Assembly: GCF_003362805.1 (NCBI RefSeq)
Contig: NZ_QNQT01000005.1
Location: 205,701-269,700, forward strand
Origin: Neobacillus piezotolerans
GTDB taxonomy: Bacteria > Bacillota > Bacilli > Bacillales > Cytobacillaceae
Direction: 5' to 3'
Length of the DNA: 64,000 nt
The notes under the pieces are model-generated. The model was given only the letters and a program-made list of their open reading frames with translations. It was not told the origin of the DNA and did not search any database. The first letter of the stretch is position 1. Every line of letters begins with the position of its first letter. Both the position numbers and the translations under genes were made by a program. This document shows, piece after piece, positions 25,683-34,990 of the stretch.

Positions 25683-28085
25683 TTGTTTTCCAGTGTACCG
25701 GAATTCAAGGCCGCGTTTGTCAGTAAACTTGAAATGGCGTATGGCACGACCTTTGAGGAAAGCACAAGGCGGGAGCAGTTCCAAACGCTAGGCACGATGA
25801 TCAGGGAACAAGTGAGCACGAACTGGATCAAGACGAATGAAATGTACCGCATATCGGGAAAAAAACAAGTTTATTACCTTTCGATTGAATTCCTGCTCGG
25901 AAGGCTGCTCCGCCACAACCTGATAAATTTGGGGATAGAGCAAATTGTCAGCAAGGGTCTTGGGGAACTTGGAATTGAACTGGACAAACTTGAAGAATTC
26001 GAAGCGGATGCCGGGCTGGGCAATGGGGGTCTCGGCAGGCTTGCCGCCTGTTTCCTGGATTCGCTGGCATCTCTAAACCTCCCGGGCCATGGGTGCGGAA
26101 TCCGCTATAAGCATGGGCTCTTCGAACAGGCGATTGTGGACGGCTATCAGGTTGAGCTTCCCGAGCAATGGCTGAAACACGGCCATGTCTGGGAGGTGCG
26201 CAAAGGAGATGAAGCGGAGGAAATCCTTTTTTGGGGCCATGTCGAAAGTTCAATTGAAAACGGCCGCCTTGTTTTTCGCCACGTCAATCCGGAAATTGTC
26301 ACCGCCGTCCCTTACGATATGCCAGTCGTCGGCTACCATACGAAAACAGTGAATACGCTCAGGCTCTGGAACGCGGAACCCTCCAAATTCACCGCCCATT
26401 CGGATATCCTGAAATACAAAAAGGACACGGAAGCAATCTGCGAGTTCCTTTATCCTGACGACACACATGATGAGGGGAAAATCCTTAGGCTTAAACAGCA
26501 ATACTTGCTTGTCTCGGCGAGCCTTAGGGCGATCATCAAGTCGTTCAAAAAGAAAAAACGGAGCATTTTTGAGCTTCACGAGCATACAAGCATTCACATC
26601 AACGACACCCATCCGGCTCTCGCGGTACCGGAGCTGATGCGTATTTTGATGGATGACGAAGGGCTTGGCTGGGATGAAGCATGGCATCTGACTGTCAACA
26701 CGCTTTCCTATACGAATCATACAACGCTTTCCGAAGCGCTCGAAAGATGGCCGGAAAGGATTTTCAGGCCGCTTCTTCCCCGTATTTACATGATTGTGGA
26801 GGAAATTAATGAACGGTTCTGCCGGCAACTCTGGGACCGGCATCCCGGCAGCTGGGAACTGATTGAAAGCATGGCGATTCTCGCGCATGGCGAGGTTAGG
26901 ATGGCTCCGCTCGCGATTATCGGTTCACATAGCATAAACGGAGTGGCAAGGCTCCATACCGAAATTTTGAAGGAACGGGAAATGAACAATTTTTACAGGG
27001 TTTTCCCTGACAGATTCAATAATAAAACAAACGGGATCACCCATCGCCGCTGGCTGATGAAGGCGAACCCCAAGCTCGCCGGTCTGATCACCGATTCCAT
27101 TGGCCCTGGCTGGATAAAGGATACACTTCAGCTTGAGGAATTGCTCCAATTCAAGGAAAGCGGCGCCTTCCTCGAAGAGATTGGATCCATTAAACAGGCC
27201 AACAAGGAACGGCTCGCATCGCGCATCCTTGAAAAAACGGGCATCGCTGTCGATCCGGCTTCGATATTCGATATCCAGGTTAAAAGGCTGCATGCCTACA
27301 AGAGGCAGCTGCTGAATGTGCTGCACATTATGTATTTGTACAATCGGATCAAAGAGTATCCGAATTATGACATGCATCCAAGGACATTCATTTTCGGGGC
27401 GAAGGCTTCGCCGGGCTATTATTTCGCGAAAAAAGTCATAAAGCTGATCAATTCGGTCGCGCTTAAAGTAAACAACGACCCAGTTGTGAACGGCAGAATA
27501 AAGGTTGTCTTCCTTGAAAACTATCGTGTGTCACTCGGGGAGGAAATATTCCCCGCAGCCGACGTGAGTGAGCAAATTTCAACGGCAAGCAAGGAAGCTT
27601 CCGGAACCGGTAATATGAAGTTCATGATGAACGGGGCACTGACCGTTGGGACGCTTGATGGCGCGAATGTCGAGATTACCGAGCTTGTCGGCCGGGAAAA
27701 TATATTCCTTTTTGGGCTGAGCGCAGAGGAGGTCCTCGAATTCCAGCGGAACGGGGGCTACCATGCGCAGGAATATTACCATTATGACAGGCGTATCCGG
27801 ACGGTTGTCGACCAGCTTATCAATGGCTTTTTCCCGGATACGGGAAACGAATTTTCCGAAATTTACGATTCGCTTCTTTCCTATAACGACCAATATTTTG
27901 TCTTTAGGGATTTCTCTTCCTATGCAGAAATTCAGGAACAGGTTGGCAAGAGCTATCTCGATAGGGCCGGCTGGCTGAAAAAAAGCCTTGTCAACATTGC
28001 GAAGTCGGGCTATTTTTCAAGCGACCGGACGATTGAGGAATATGCAAAAGATATTTGGCATACAGAACCGGTCATTATCAAGTAA
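25683..28085 (+). CDS. glgP: Glycogen phosphorylase
   Basis: The 800-residue GT35 enzyme releases glucose-1-phosphate from glycogen. The pyridoxal phosphate lysine lies in EASGTGNMKFMMNGA, and other family blocks (GNGGLGRLAACF, THRRW) are present. The TTG at 25683 follows AAGGGGTGA and matches the known N-terminus (MFS...). Synthesis and breakdown genes are thus in one operon, as in Bacillus subtilis. Confidence 0.95.
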   Translation: MFSSVPEFKAAFVSKLEMAYGTTFEESTRREQFQTLGTMIREQVSTNWIKTNEMYRISGKKQVYYLSIEFLLGRLLRHNLINLGIEQIVSKGLGELGIELDKLEEFEADAGLGNGGLGRLAACFLDSLASLNLPGHGCGIRYKHGLFEQAIVDGYQVELPEQWLKHGHVWEVRKGDEAEEILFWGHVESSIENGRLVFRHVNPEIVTAVPYDMPVVGYHTKTVNTLRLWNAEPSKFTAHSDILKYKKDTEAICEFLYPDDTHDEGKILRLKQQYLLVSASLRAIIKSFKKKKRSIFELHEHTSIHINDTHPALAVPELMRILMDDEGLGWDEAWHLTVNTLSYTNHTTLSEALERWPERIFRPLLPRIYMIVEEINERFCRQLWDRHPGSWELIESMAILAHGEVRMAPLAIIGSHSINGVARLHTEILKEREMNNFYRVFPDRFNNKTNGITHRRWLMKANPKLAGLITDSIGPGWIKDTLQLEELLQFKESGAFLEEIGSIKQANKERLASRILEKTGIAVDPASIFDIQVKRLHAYKRQLLNVLHIMYLYNRIKEYPNYDMHPRTFIFGAKASPGYYFAKKVIKLINSVALKVNNDPVVNGRIKVVFLENYRVSLGEEIFPAADVSEQISTASKEASGTGNMKFMMNGALTVGTLDGANVEITELVGRENIFLFGLSAEEVLEFQRNGGYHAQEYYHYDRRIRTVVDQLINGFFPDTGNEFSEIYDSLLSYNDQYFVFRDFSSYAEIQEQVGKSYLDRAGWLKKSLVNIAKSGYFSSDRTIEEYAKDIWHTEPVIIK

Positions 28086-28089
28086 GCTC

Positions 28090-28122
28090 GGGGGAGCCTA
28101 CAAAATGGGCTTCCCCTGCCGA
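28090..28122 (+). terminator. Hairpin after glgP, weak terminator
   Basis: GGGGGAGCC pairs with GGCTTCCCC, but the T-run begins only after six further bases. It overlaps the start region of the next gene, so it may only attenuate read-through. Confidence 0.35.
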
Positions 28123-28740
28123 TTTTTCGGAAAGTTATCTAATTCGGGGGAAGTGGTTATCGTTAAACGTCCGATAGTTAAAAAAGGGCTCGTTTTTCTT
28201 CTGATAGCGTGCCTCCTCTATGTGGGATTCCTGCATGCGCAAATTTACCGGCATGTAAAGGAAAACCCTGCCCAGGGCGCGGAGTACTTGATCATCCTGG
28301 GGGCAAGGGTTAAAGGGGAAACCCCATCGCTCGCGCTGCAGGCGAGAATAGACGCCGCGGCAGACTATTTGCGCAATAATCCATCTACGATCGCGCTCGC
28401 TTCCGGCGGGAAGGGGCCTGGTGAGGACATTTCGGAAGCGGAGGCAATCAAAAGGGAACTAATGCTGCAAGGGATCGCTGAAAATAGGATTATCCTTGAA
28501 AACAAATCAACATCTACATATGAGAATATTGCTTTTTCAAAAAAGCTTTTGCCTGAAGGCCTGCAAAGAGGGCTTATCGTTACGAATACATTCCATCAGT
28601 ACAGGGCAAAAATGATTGCCCGGGACAATGGCCTTGAACTTGGAGGGCTTCCTGCGAAAACGCCCGCCCAGGCAGTTGTGAAATCGTATGCAAGGGAATA
28701 CCTCGCGCTCACAAAATACTTTCTAACTTCCGCTTTATAG
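28105..28740 (+). CDS. YdcF/SanA-like DUF218 membrane-anchored protein
   Basis: An N-terminal membrane helix (GLVFLLIACLLYVGFL) is followed by a DUF218 domain with ILGARVKGETPS, ASGGKGPGEDISEA and ENKSTSTYENI, the family's conserved blocks. Members are linked to envelope integrity, and the fold suggests S-adenosylmethionine-like ligand binding, but function is unsettled. The start is uncertain: ATG 28105 has GGGGGAG eight bases upstream; GTG 28153 is closer to the helix but crowds its site. Confidence 0.78.
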   Translation: MGFPCRFFGKLSNSGEVVIVKRPIVKKGLVFLLIACLLYVGFLHAQIYRHVKENPAQGAEYLIILGARVKGETPSLALQARIDAAADYLRNNPSTIALASGGKGPGEDISEAEAIKRELMLQGIAENRIILENKSTSTYENIAFSKKLLPEGLQRGLIVTNTFHQYRAKMIARDNGLELGGLPAKTPAQAVVKSYAREYLALTKYFLTSAL

Positions 28741-28810
28741 CCGGGAAAAACGGGTAAAAAGAAATGGGACAAGTTCCCATTCCAATTTTCCGGCCGGGGA
28801 GGTGGCTGAA

Positions 28811-29272
28811 ATGAATTTGAAATTGAAGGTTTTTTCGTTCCTTTGCTTACTTGCATTTATCCTCGCGGGCTGTTCATCGGGAGGAGATGAACAAGGCGTC
28901 GGCGAGTATGCAGGTGAAGCTTCCGAGTACATGGAGAAGGTTGCGGATTTTGCCCGTGACATTCCGGAAAAAGCCGAGAAAGCCGCAAATGATGAACAGG
29001 CAAAGCAGGAATTGAAGGACAGCCTAAAAGAGATGAAGCAGGAAATTAATGAATTCGGGAAGGTCCAGGCGCCTGAAATCGCCGGCGATTTTCATAAAGA
29101 AATAGTCGATAACAGCAAAATTTTGAAAGAAAAAATAGATGACTACCTAGAACGTATCGACAAAGGCGATATTAACGAGGACTTTGTGGAAAAAGAGGAC
29201 TTTTCCAAAGCCTCGGATAAAATCAAGGAGTCCTTCAATAAGCTGAAGGAACTAGGGGAAACAGAAAAATAA
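28811..29272 (+). CDS. Lipoprotein, DUF6376-like
   Basis: The 153-residue product starts with a signal sequence ending in the lipobox FILAGC (Cys 21). The mature part is charged and strongly helical, with probable coiled-coil between about residues 55 and 140. GGGGAGGTGG precedes the ATG. It resembles small Bacillaceae lipoproteins of unknown function. Confidence 0.7.
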   Translation: MNLKLKVFSFLCLLAFILAGCSSGGDEQGVGEYAGEASEYMEKVADFARDIPEKAEKAANDEQAKQELKDSLKEMKQEINEFGKVQAPEIAGDFHKEIVDNSKILKEKIDDYLERIDKGDINEDFVEKEDFSKASDKIKESFNKLKELGETEK

Positions 29273-29281
29273 GAATATGGG

Positions 29282-29313
29282 CAGCCGGTATTGTTCCGGC
29301 TGCTTTTTACTCG
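29282..29313 (+). terminator. Terminator after the lipoprotein gene
   Basis: A perfect GCAGCCGG/CCGGCTGC hairpin with a seven-base loop is followed by TTTTTAC. Confidence 0.85.
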
Positions 29314-29430
29314 GACAAGCGATATTGTGGAATTTTCGGAAAATTGCTTGCTGCCGAGAGTAAAAACATGCAATTTTCATGCTATTGTCCCAAAATAGAA
29401 GATGAGAAATTAAAGAGTGGGGTGGAGAAA

Positions 29431-30423
29431 ATGAAAGCATTAGTACATGCCGGAAAAACTGGAATGGAAGGTTTGGCGTACCGGGATTTTGAGAAGCCCG
29501 AGCCGGGAGCGGGAGAGGTCAGGGTCAAACTAAAAATAGCCGGGCTCAACCATAGGGAACTGATTATCCTAGAGCGCCATAAGGAAACGGAGCCGCCGCT
29601 TGTCATGGGATCGGATGGAGCCGGGGTAATTGATGCAATCGGGGAAGGCGTGGCTGGAGTTAAGGCTGGGGATGAAGTCATCATCAATCCGGGTGTCGGC
29701 TGGAAAGAAAAAAGCGACGCACCGCCACCAGGGTTTGATATCATTGGTCATCCTTTCCAAGGGACATTCGGTGAATACATAGTCATTCCCGCGGAAAACG
29801 CATTGCCGAAACCTTCATTTTTAACTTGGGAGGAAGCTGGCGTTGTTGCTGTTGCGGGCCTTACCGCTTACCGCGTCCTGTTTACGAGGGCGAAGATCGG
29901 TGAAGGGATGAAGATTCTTATCCCGGGAATCGGCGGCGGTGTGGCAACGCTGATGCTCCAAATGGCAAAAGCGGCCGGCGCAACTGTTTATGTCACGTCA
30001 CGTTCAGAGGAGAAGTGCAAAAGTGCCCTCGATTTAGGCGCGGACAAAGCTTTCAACAGTGATAATGATTGGGCTGAAGAGCTTGGTGGTGAAAAAATGG
30101 ATGTCGTCATAGAATCGGTTGGGGCTGCTACCTTTAACAAATCGCTAAGCCAGTTAAGGCCGGGGGGGACAATCGTAACGTTCGGCGCTTCCGCAGGTGA
30201 TGTGGTCGATTTTAATTTGCGGTCATTCTTTTATGGCCAGTACAATTTGCTTGGCTCGACCCTTGGAAGCGGCGAAGAGCTTGGGGAAATGCTCAAGTTT
30301 ATTGAAAGGCATGGCGTCAGGCCAGTCATTGACCGGATGTTCGCGCTGGAAGAGTACAAGGAAGCGTTTGACAGGATTGAAAAAGCAGAACAGCTTGGCA
30401 AAATCGGGTTTATTATCGAATGA
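29431..30423 (+). CDS. MDR-family NAD(P)-dependent oxidoreductase (quinone reductase/YogA-like)
   Basis: The 330-residue protein has the GroES-like N-terminal domain (GLNHRELIILERH, GSDGAGVIDAIGEGV) and the Rossmann domain (IPGIGGGVATLMLQMAKAAGATV). The catalytic zinc ligands of classical alcohol dehydrogenases are not conserved, which suggests a zinc-independent quinone- or enal-reductase type enzyme. ATG 29431 with GGGGTGGAG upstream replaces the longer frame from 29344. Confidence 0.82.
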   Translation: MKALVHAGKTGMEGLAYRDFEKPEPGAGEVRVKLKIAGLNHRELIILERHKETEPPLVMGSDGAGVIDAIGEGVAGVKAGDEVIINPGVGWKEKSDAPPPGFDIIGHPFQGTFGEYIVIPAENALPKPSFLTWEEAGVVAVAGLTAYRVLFTRAKIGEGMKILIPGIGGGVATLMLQMAKAAGATVYVTSRSEEKCKSALDLGADKAFNSDNDWAEELGGEKMDVVIESVGAATFNKSLSQLRPGGTIVTFGASAGDVVDFNLRSFFYGQYNLLGSTLGSGEELGEMLKFIERHGVRPVIDRMFALEEYKEAFDRIEKAEQLGKIGFIIE

Positions 30424-30435
30424 TTATACAGTATT

Positions 30436-30468
30436 GGAAGTCCTTTTCTGGAAGGGCTTCTTTTTTAC
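30436..30468 (+). terminator. Terminator of the MDR gene
   Basis: GAAGTCC pairs with GGGCTTC (one G-U) and is followed by six T residues. Confidence 0.7.
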
Positions 30469-30604
30469 GATTTGTTTTGGTAAACATCAAATTTTTTATA
30501 GTCTCTGAGAAAACTGCTACTATTGAAATAACCTTGAAGGCGGGAGGAAATTGAAGCGACTTTAAGGCATTTGGAACTAAATGAATGACAAGGAGAGCCG
30601 GGGG

Positions 30605-31942
30605 ATGATGGATAGAATGGTTCGCGGAAAATCAATCGCTGAGTGGATAAGGAAAATTCCTGTTTTAGGCGGGATAATTAAAGAGGAAGAGGTTTTCTGG
30701 ACAAATCCGGGTTATGCGCGGCTGCAAAGCGAACCGCTTGGGATGGGAGATCAAATTAAAGAGGCATCGGACCGGTTAGGCCGTTTCGCATCTTTTCTCC
30801 AGGAAGCTTACCCTGAAACTAGGGAAGCTGGCGGAATGATAGAATCACCACTTGTAGAAATAAAATATTTCAAGGAGAAGCTTGGTGAATGGCACGGCGG
30901 GGAAATCGGTGGCTCGCTGTTTTTGAAATGCGATAACGATTTGCCGATTTCGGGTTCGATAAAAGCCCGGGGCGGGATTTACGAAGTGCTGAAACATGCG
31001 GAGGATTTGGCATTTGAACACCGTTTGATTAATCCAGGGGATGATTATTCTGTATTACGGGACCAGGCATTCCGGAACTTTTTTTCCAATTATTCTATCG
31101 CCGTCGGGTCAACCGGAAATCTCGGCTTAAGCATTGGCCTGATTGGATCCAAGCTTGGCTTCAAGGTAACGGTGCATAGGTCGGCGGATGCAAAAGAGTG
31201 GAAAAAAACCAAGCTGCGCTCCTTAGGGGTCGAGGTCGTTGAATATGAGTCGGATTATTCCGCCGCCGTTGAACAGGGAAGGAAGCAGGCCGAAAGCGAT
31301 CCATCATGCTATTTCATAGATGATGAGAATTCAAGGAACCTTTTTTTCGGGTACGCAGTCGCCGCCGAAAGGTTGAAAAGGCAGTTCAAGGAAAAGGGAA
31401 TAAAGGTGGACAGCGATCATCCATTGTTCGTTTACTTGCCTTGCGGAGTCGGCGGCGGGCCAGGGGGAATCGCTTATGGACTGAAGGAGATTTTCAAAAA
31501 TGATGTCCATTGCTTTTTTGCGGAACCAATCCAATCCCCTTGCATGCTCGTAAGCCTTGCTACTGGCCTTCACGATGAGGTGAGCGTGAATGATTTCGGC
31601 CTCGAAAACCGGACCGCCGCGGATGGCCTGGCTGTCGGAAGGGCATCCGGGTTTGTAAGCAGGACAATAGAGCCCCTTTTGGCCGGAATTTTTACAGTCA
31701 AGGATAGGGAGCTATTCAGGATGCTTAGCGGCATGTGGGAAACGGAAGGGATATTTGTCGAGCCTTCAGCCGCCGCGGGCGCGGTTGGGCCAGTGAAGCT
31801 GATGCAGACGGAGGAAGGCCGTGCATTTTTACAAAACAATGGGCTAATGGGAAAAATGGACAACGCTATCCATATCGTCTGGGCGACGGGCGGCAGCATG
31901 GTGCCTGAAAACGAAAGAAAAGGCTATTTGCTCAAAAATTAA
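30605..31942 (+). CDS. dsdA: D-serine ammonia-lyase
   Basis: The 445-residue PLP enzyme converts D-serine to pyruvate and ammonia. The cofactor lysine lies in ISGSIKARGG (about residue 120); the phosphate-binding glycine loop LPCGVGGGPGG and SVGSTGNLGLS-type block are present. Its length fits DsdA rather than the shorter threonine dehydratases. ATG 30605 has AAGGAG nine bases upstream; ATG 30581 is an in-frame alternative. It begins the catabolic island, but a separate promoter for the next gene cannot be ruled out. Confidence 0.9.
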   Translation: MMDRMVRGKSIAEWIRKIPVLGGIIKEEEVFWTNPGYARLQSEPLGMGDQIKEASDRLGRFASFLQEAYPETREAGGMIESPLVEIKYFKEKLGEWHGGEIGGSLFLKCDNDLPISGSIKARGGIYEVLKHAEDLAFEHRLINPGDDYSVLRDQAFRNFFSNYSIAVGSTGNLGLSIGLIGSKLGFKVTVHRSADAKEWKKTKLRSLGVEVVEYESDYSAAVEQGRKQAESDPSCYFIDDENSRNLFFGYAVAAERLKRQFKEKGIKVDSDHPLFVYLPCGVGGGPGGIAYGLKEIFKNDVHCFFAEPIQSPCMLVSLATGLHDEVSVNDFGLENRTAADGLAVGRASGFVSRTIEPLLAGIFTVKDRELFRMLSGMWETEGIFVEPSAAAGAVGPVKLMQTEEGRAFLQNNGLMGKMDNAIHIVWATGGSMVPENERKGYLLKN

Positions 31943-32008
31943 AGCATACTCGACTGTTTTTCCCATACTTTTTCTTTAGGGACACCTATTGAAAAGGGGG
32001 AAACGCTT

Positions 32009-33175
32009 TTGCGCTACCAATCTGCCAGGATGGACCGGATTCCGCCTTATATGTTCGCGGAACTTGGGAAGAAGAAGGCTGCGATGATCAAGTCGGGAAT
32101 CGATGTGATAGACCTCGGAATCGGCGACCCTGATTTGCCGACTCCGGAGCATATTGTTGAAAAGCTCGTTGAAGAAGCTAGGAAGCCAGAGAACCTTAGG
32201 TATCCCAATTTTTCGGGCCACCCTGAGTTCAGGAGGGCTGTTGCCGAATTTTACAGGCGGGAATATGCCATCGATTTGGATCCGGAAACCGAGGTACTCG
32301 CGCTAATCGGCTCAAAGGAAGGACTTGCCCACCTTGCCCCGGCGATGATCGACCCCGGCGAGTACGTGCTCGTCCCGGACCCGTGCTACCCTCCGTACAG
32401 GATGGCTGCCCTTTTGGCAGGCGGGATGTACCACGACATGCCGATGGTGAAAGAAAATGGTTTTTTGCCGGACTTTAAAGAAATTCCCGAGGAGGTCCTT
32501 GAAAAAGCGCGCCTCATGTTCCTGAATTATCCCGGCAATCCGACGGCGGCGGTCGCGGATGGGGATTTTTTTCAAAAGGCGGTCGATTTTGCTAAAGATA
32601 AGGGCATCCTTATCGCCCATGATTCGGCATACAATAAGGTGGCATTCCGCGGCTTCAAACCCCCAAGCATTCTTGAAGCAAACGGGGCGAAGGAAGTAGC
32701 GGTCGAATTTGGGACGCTTTCGAAAACGTACTGCATGACCGGGTGGCGTATTGGCTACGTTGTCGGGAACAGGGAAGCCATCAGGGCGTTGTCCGTTTTT
32801 AAAAGCAATACGGACACTGGGGTATTTACCCCTATCCAATTGGCGGGAGCACATGCGCTTCTGTCAGACCAGGCATGTGTTGATAAGTATAATGATATTT
32901 ATTTTGCGAGAATGAAAGGTATGGTTGGCGCGCTCAGGGAAATCGGGATAGAGGTTGATCAGCCGAAAGCAACATTTTTTATTTGGGCGCCTGTGCCGGC
33001 CGGGTTTACGTCGGCGGGATTCGTGGAAGCGGTCCTCGAGCAGGCTGGGGTCATCGTTACACCCGGAAGCGCGTTCGGGCCATCGGGGGAAGGTTATTTC
33101 CGTATCTCCCTTTCGGTGCCGAATGAGAGGCTGGATGAAGCGATTGGCCGGATTAAAAAGAAAATCAAGATTTGA
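32009..33175 (+). CDS. Class I/II aminotransferase (LL-DAP aminotransferase/PatA-like)
   Basis: The 388-residue PLP enzyme shows DLGIGDPDLPTP, the FLNYPGNPTAA block, the cofactor lysine in TLSKTYCMTGWRIGY (about 239) and the substrate-carboxylate Arg in GYFRISLS. It resembles the LL-diaminopimelate aminotransferase (DapL)-like subgroup, whose members in bacilli act on various amino acids. The start is TTG after AAAAGGGGG. It ends just before the aldehyde dehydrogenase, so the pair may turn an amino compound into an aldehyde and then an acid. Confidence 0.85.
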   Translation: MRYQSARMDRIPPYMFAELGKKKAAMIKSGIDVIDLGIGDPDLPTPEHIVEKLVEEARKPENLRYPNFSGHPEFRRAVAEFYRREYAIDLDPETEVLALIGSKEGLAHLAPAMIDPGEYVLVPDPCYPPYRMAALLAGGMYHDMPMVKENGFLPDFKEIPEEVLEKARLMFLNYPGNPTAAVADGDFFQKAVDFAKDKGILIAHDSAYNKVAFRGFKPPSILEANGAKEVAVEFGTLSKTYCMTGWRIGYVVGNREAIRALSVFKSNTDTGVFTPIQLAGAHALLSDQACVDKYNDIYFARMKGMVGALREIGIEVDQPKATFFIWAPVPAGFTSAGFVEAVLEQAGVIVTPGSAFGPSGEGYFRISLSVPNERLDEAIGRIKKKIKI

Positions 33176-33195
33176 AAATGACGGAGGTTCGGAGA

Positions 33196-34677
33196 ATGCT
33201 ACGTTATGATAATTATATAAACGGTGAATGGGTGCCGCCATTGACATGTTGTTATACACAAAATATCAATCCGGCTACCGGGGAGGTCTTTGGGGAGGCC
33301 GCCCAGTCCGGAAGGGAAGATGTTGACCGCGCGGTTGCTGCGGCAAAACGAGCGCAGAAGGAATGGCGGCTCGTCCCCGCGCCGGAAAGGGCTGAAATAT
33401 TATATGAGGTTGCCCGGATTTTAAAAGAAAAAAAGGAGCATCTGGCTCAAATTTTAACAAGCGAAATGGGAAAGGTGATTGCAGAAGCAAGGGGCGAGGT
33501 CCAGGAAGCAATCGATATGGCATATTATATGGCGGGCGAGGGGCGGCGCCTGTTCGGCGACACAGTCCCGTCAGAGCTTAGGAATAAATTCGCGATGAGT
33601 GTCCGCGTGCCGGTCGGGATTGCCGGGTTGATTACCCCTTGGAATTTCCCGATTGCGATTGCGTCATGGAAATCGCTGCCGGCGCTTGTGGCCGGTAACG
33701 CGGTAGTCTGGAAACCGGCGACGGAAACGCCGTTCATGGCCGCGGAGTTTGCAAAGGTATATGAAGAAGCGGGCTTGCCGAAGGGACTGTTGAATGTTGT
33801 TTTCGGAAGCGGCGCGGCTGTTGGGAACGCGCTGGTCGAGCATCCGGAAGTGGATATCATTTCATTTACAGGCTCGAATGAAGTCGGCAAGGCGATCAAC
33901 GGCCTTGCAGGGAGCCTTTTGAAGCGGACGTCGCTTGAAATGGGCGGGAAAAACGCGGTGACTGTGCTTGAGGACGCCGACATTGATCTCGCAGTTGACG
34001 GGATTGTATGGAGCGCGTTCGGGACTGCCGGGCAAAGATGCACCGCCTGCAGCCGCATCATCGTCCACAAGGCGGTTAAGGAAGAACTTGAGGAGAAGCT
34101 GCTCGCAAGGGTGAAGGCACTCAAAATGGGTAATGGACTTGATGAAACGGTCGATGTCGGGCCAGTCATTAACAAAGGTTCGCTTGAACGCATCCACGGC
34201 TATGTGCAAAAAGGGATTGATGAGGGTGCGAAACTTTTGTGCGGCGGTGAGATTCTTTCTGAAGGCAATCTTTCAGGAGGGCACTACTACGCTCCGACAT
34301 TGTTTACGGATGTTTCCCCTGAAATGGCGATTGCGCGGGAGGAGATCTTCGGTCCAGTCACCTCGATCATTCCGGTCGGGAGCTTTGAAGAAGCTGTAGA
34401 AGTGAACAACAGTGTTGAATTTGGGTTGTCCAGCTCCATTTTTACAAAGGACGTAAATAAGGTATTTACGGCGATGCGTGATTTTGATACGGGAATCGTC
34501 TATGTGAATGCCGGGACGACCGGCGCGGAAATCCATCTACCGTTCGGCGGCACGAAGGGGACCGGTAATGGCCATCGGGATTCGGGGGTGGCCGCGCTCG
34601 ATGTGTATACAGAGTGGAAGTCTGTGTACGTTGACTTCAGCGGGACGCTGCAGCGCGCCCAAATTGATAATAAATGA
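33196..34677 (+). CDS. NAD(P)-dependent aldehyde dehydrogenase
   Basis: This 493-residue enzyme oxidises an aldehyde to a carboxylate. The general base Glu lies in LEMGGKNA (about 248), the nucleophile Cys in GTAGQRCTACSR (about 282), and TPWNFP and FTGSNEVG contact the cofactor. The C-terminus (GGTKGTGNGHRDSG) resembles semialdehyde-type dehydrogenases such as those for aminoadipate or piperidine-carboxylate, so an omega-acid semialdehyde substrate is plausible but unproved. ATG 33196 follows GGAGG by eight bases. Confidence 0.88.
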   Translation: MLRYDNYINGEWVPPLTCCYTQNINPATGEVFGEAAQSGREDVDRAVAAAKRAQKEWRLVPAPERAEILYEVARILKEKKEHLAQILTSEMGKVIAEARGEVQEAIDMAYYMAGEGRRLFGDTVPSELRNKFAMSVRVPVGIAGLITPWNFPIAIASWKSLPALVAGNAVVWKPATETPFMAAEFAKVYEEAGLPKGLLNVVFGSGAAVGNALVEHPEVDIISFTGSNEVGKAINGLAGSLLKRTSLEMGGKNAVTVLEDADIDLAVDGIVWSAFGTAGQRCTACSRIIVHKAVKEELEEKLLARVKALKMGNGLDETVDVGPVINKGSLERIHGYVQKGIDEGAKLLCGGEILSEGNLSGGHYYAPTLFTDVSPEMAIAREEIFGPVTSIIPVGSFEEAVEVNNSVEFGLSSSIFTKDVNKVFTAMRDFDTGIVYVNAGTTGAEIHLPFGGTKGTGNGHRDSGVAALDVYTEWKSVYVDFSGTLQRAQIDNK

Positions 34678-34687
34678 TGGTTGGTTG

Positions 34688-34715
34688 GAAGCCCACTGTG
34701 ATGTGGGCTTTTTTG
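34688..34715 (+). terminator. Terminator of the aldehyde dehydrogenase gene
   Basis: AAGCCCAC/GTGGGCTT hairpin with a six-base loop and T6 tail, eleven bases after the stop. Confidence 0.85.
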
Positions 34716-34750
34716 CATCCAAAAAGAGGATGTATTTGTGGCGGAAATTT

Positions 34751-34855
34751 GACAGTTTTCGATAACCGGTCAAAAGTGGGGGATAAATCGCAATAAGTTG
34801 GCGATAAATCGGAAAAATTTTCGATAATGCCCCAAAATTTTTCGATATCCTTTCG
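34751..34855. repeat. Five ~21-bp phased repeats with a GATAA core
   Basis: GATAA (last copy GATAT) begins at 34761, 34782, 34803, 34823 and 34844, a spacing of 21, 21, 20 and 21 bases. Flanks are also similar (TTTTC or GGC before, ATCG after the core in two copies). The array lies in the 313-base gap before the amine oxidase gene. Two helical turns per unit would place all copies on one DNA face, as in an operator array. Confidence 0.7.
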
Positions 34856-34990
34856 CTCGGTTAATAGACTGGAAAAATTTCCGGTGGACAATCACCAATG
34901 CGAAGAATTTTCCGCTGTTTGCTACTTAAGCCCTCCCATTAATCATACATTGAAGTAGGCAGGAAGTTTGAATGGGCAAGGGGGAGTCGC

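Noticed and set aside
34751..34855. CRISPR array
   Set aside because: Repeats are short, imperfect and directly joined without spacers, and no cas gene is present.
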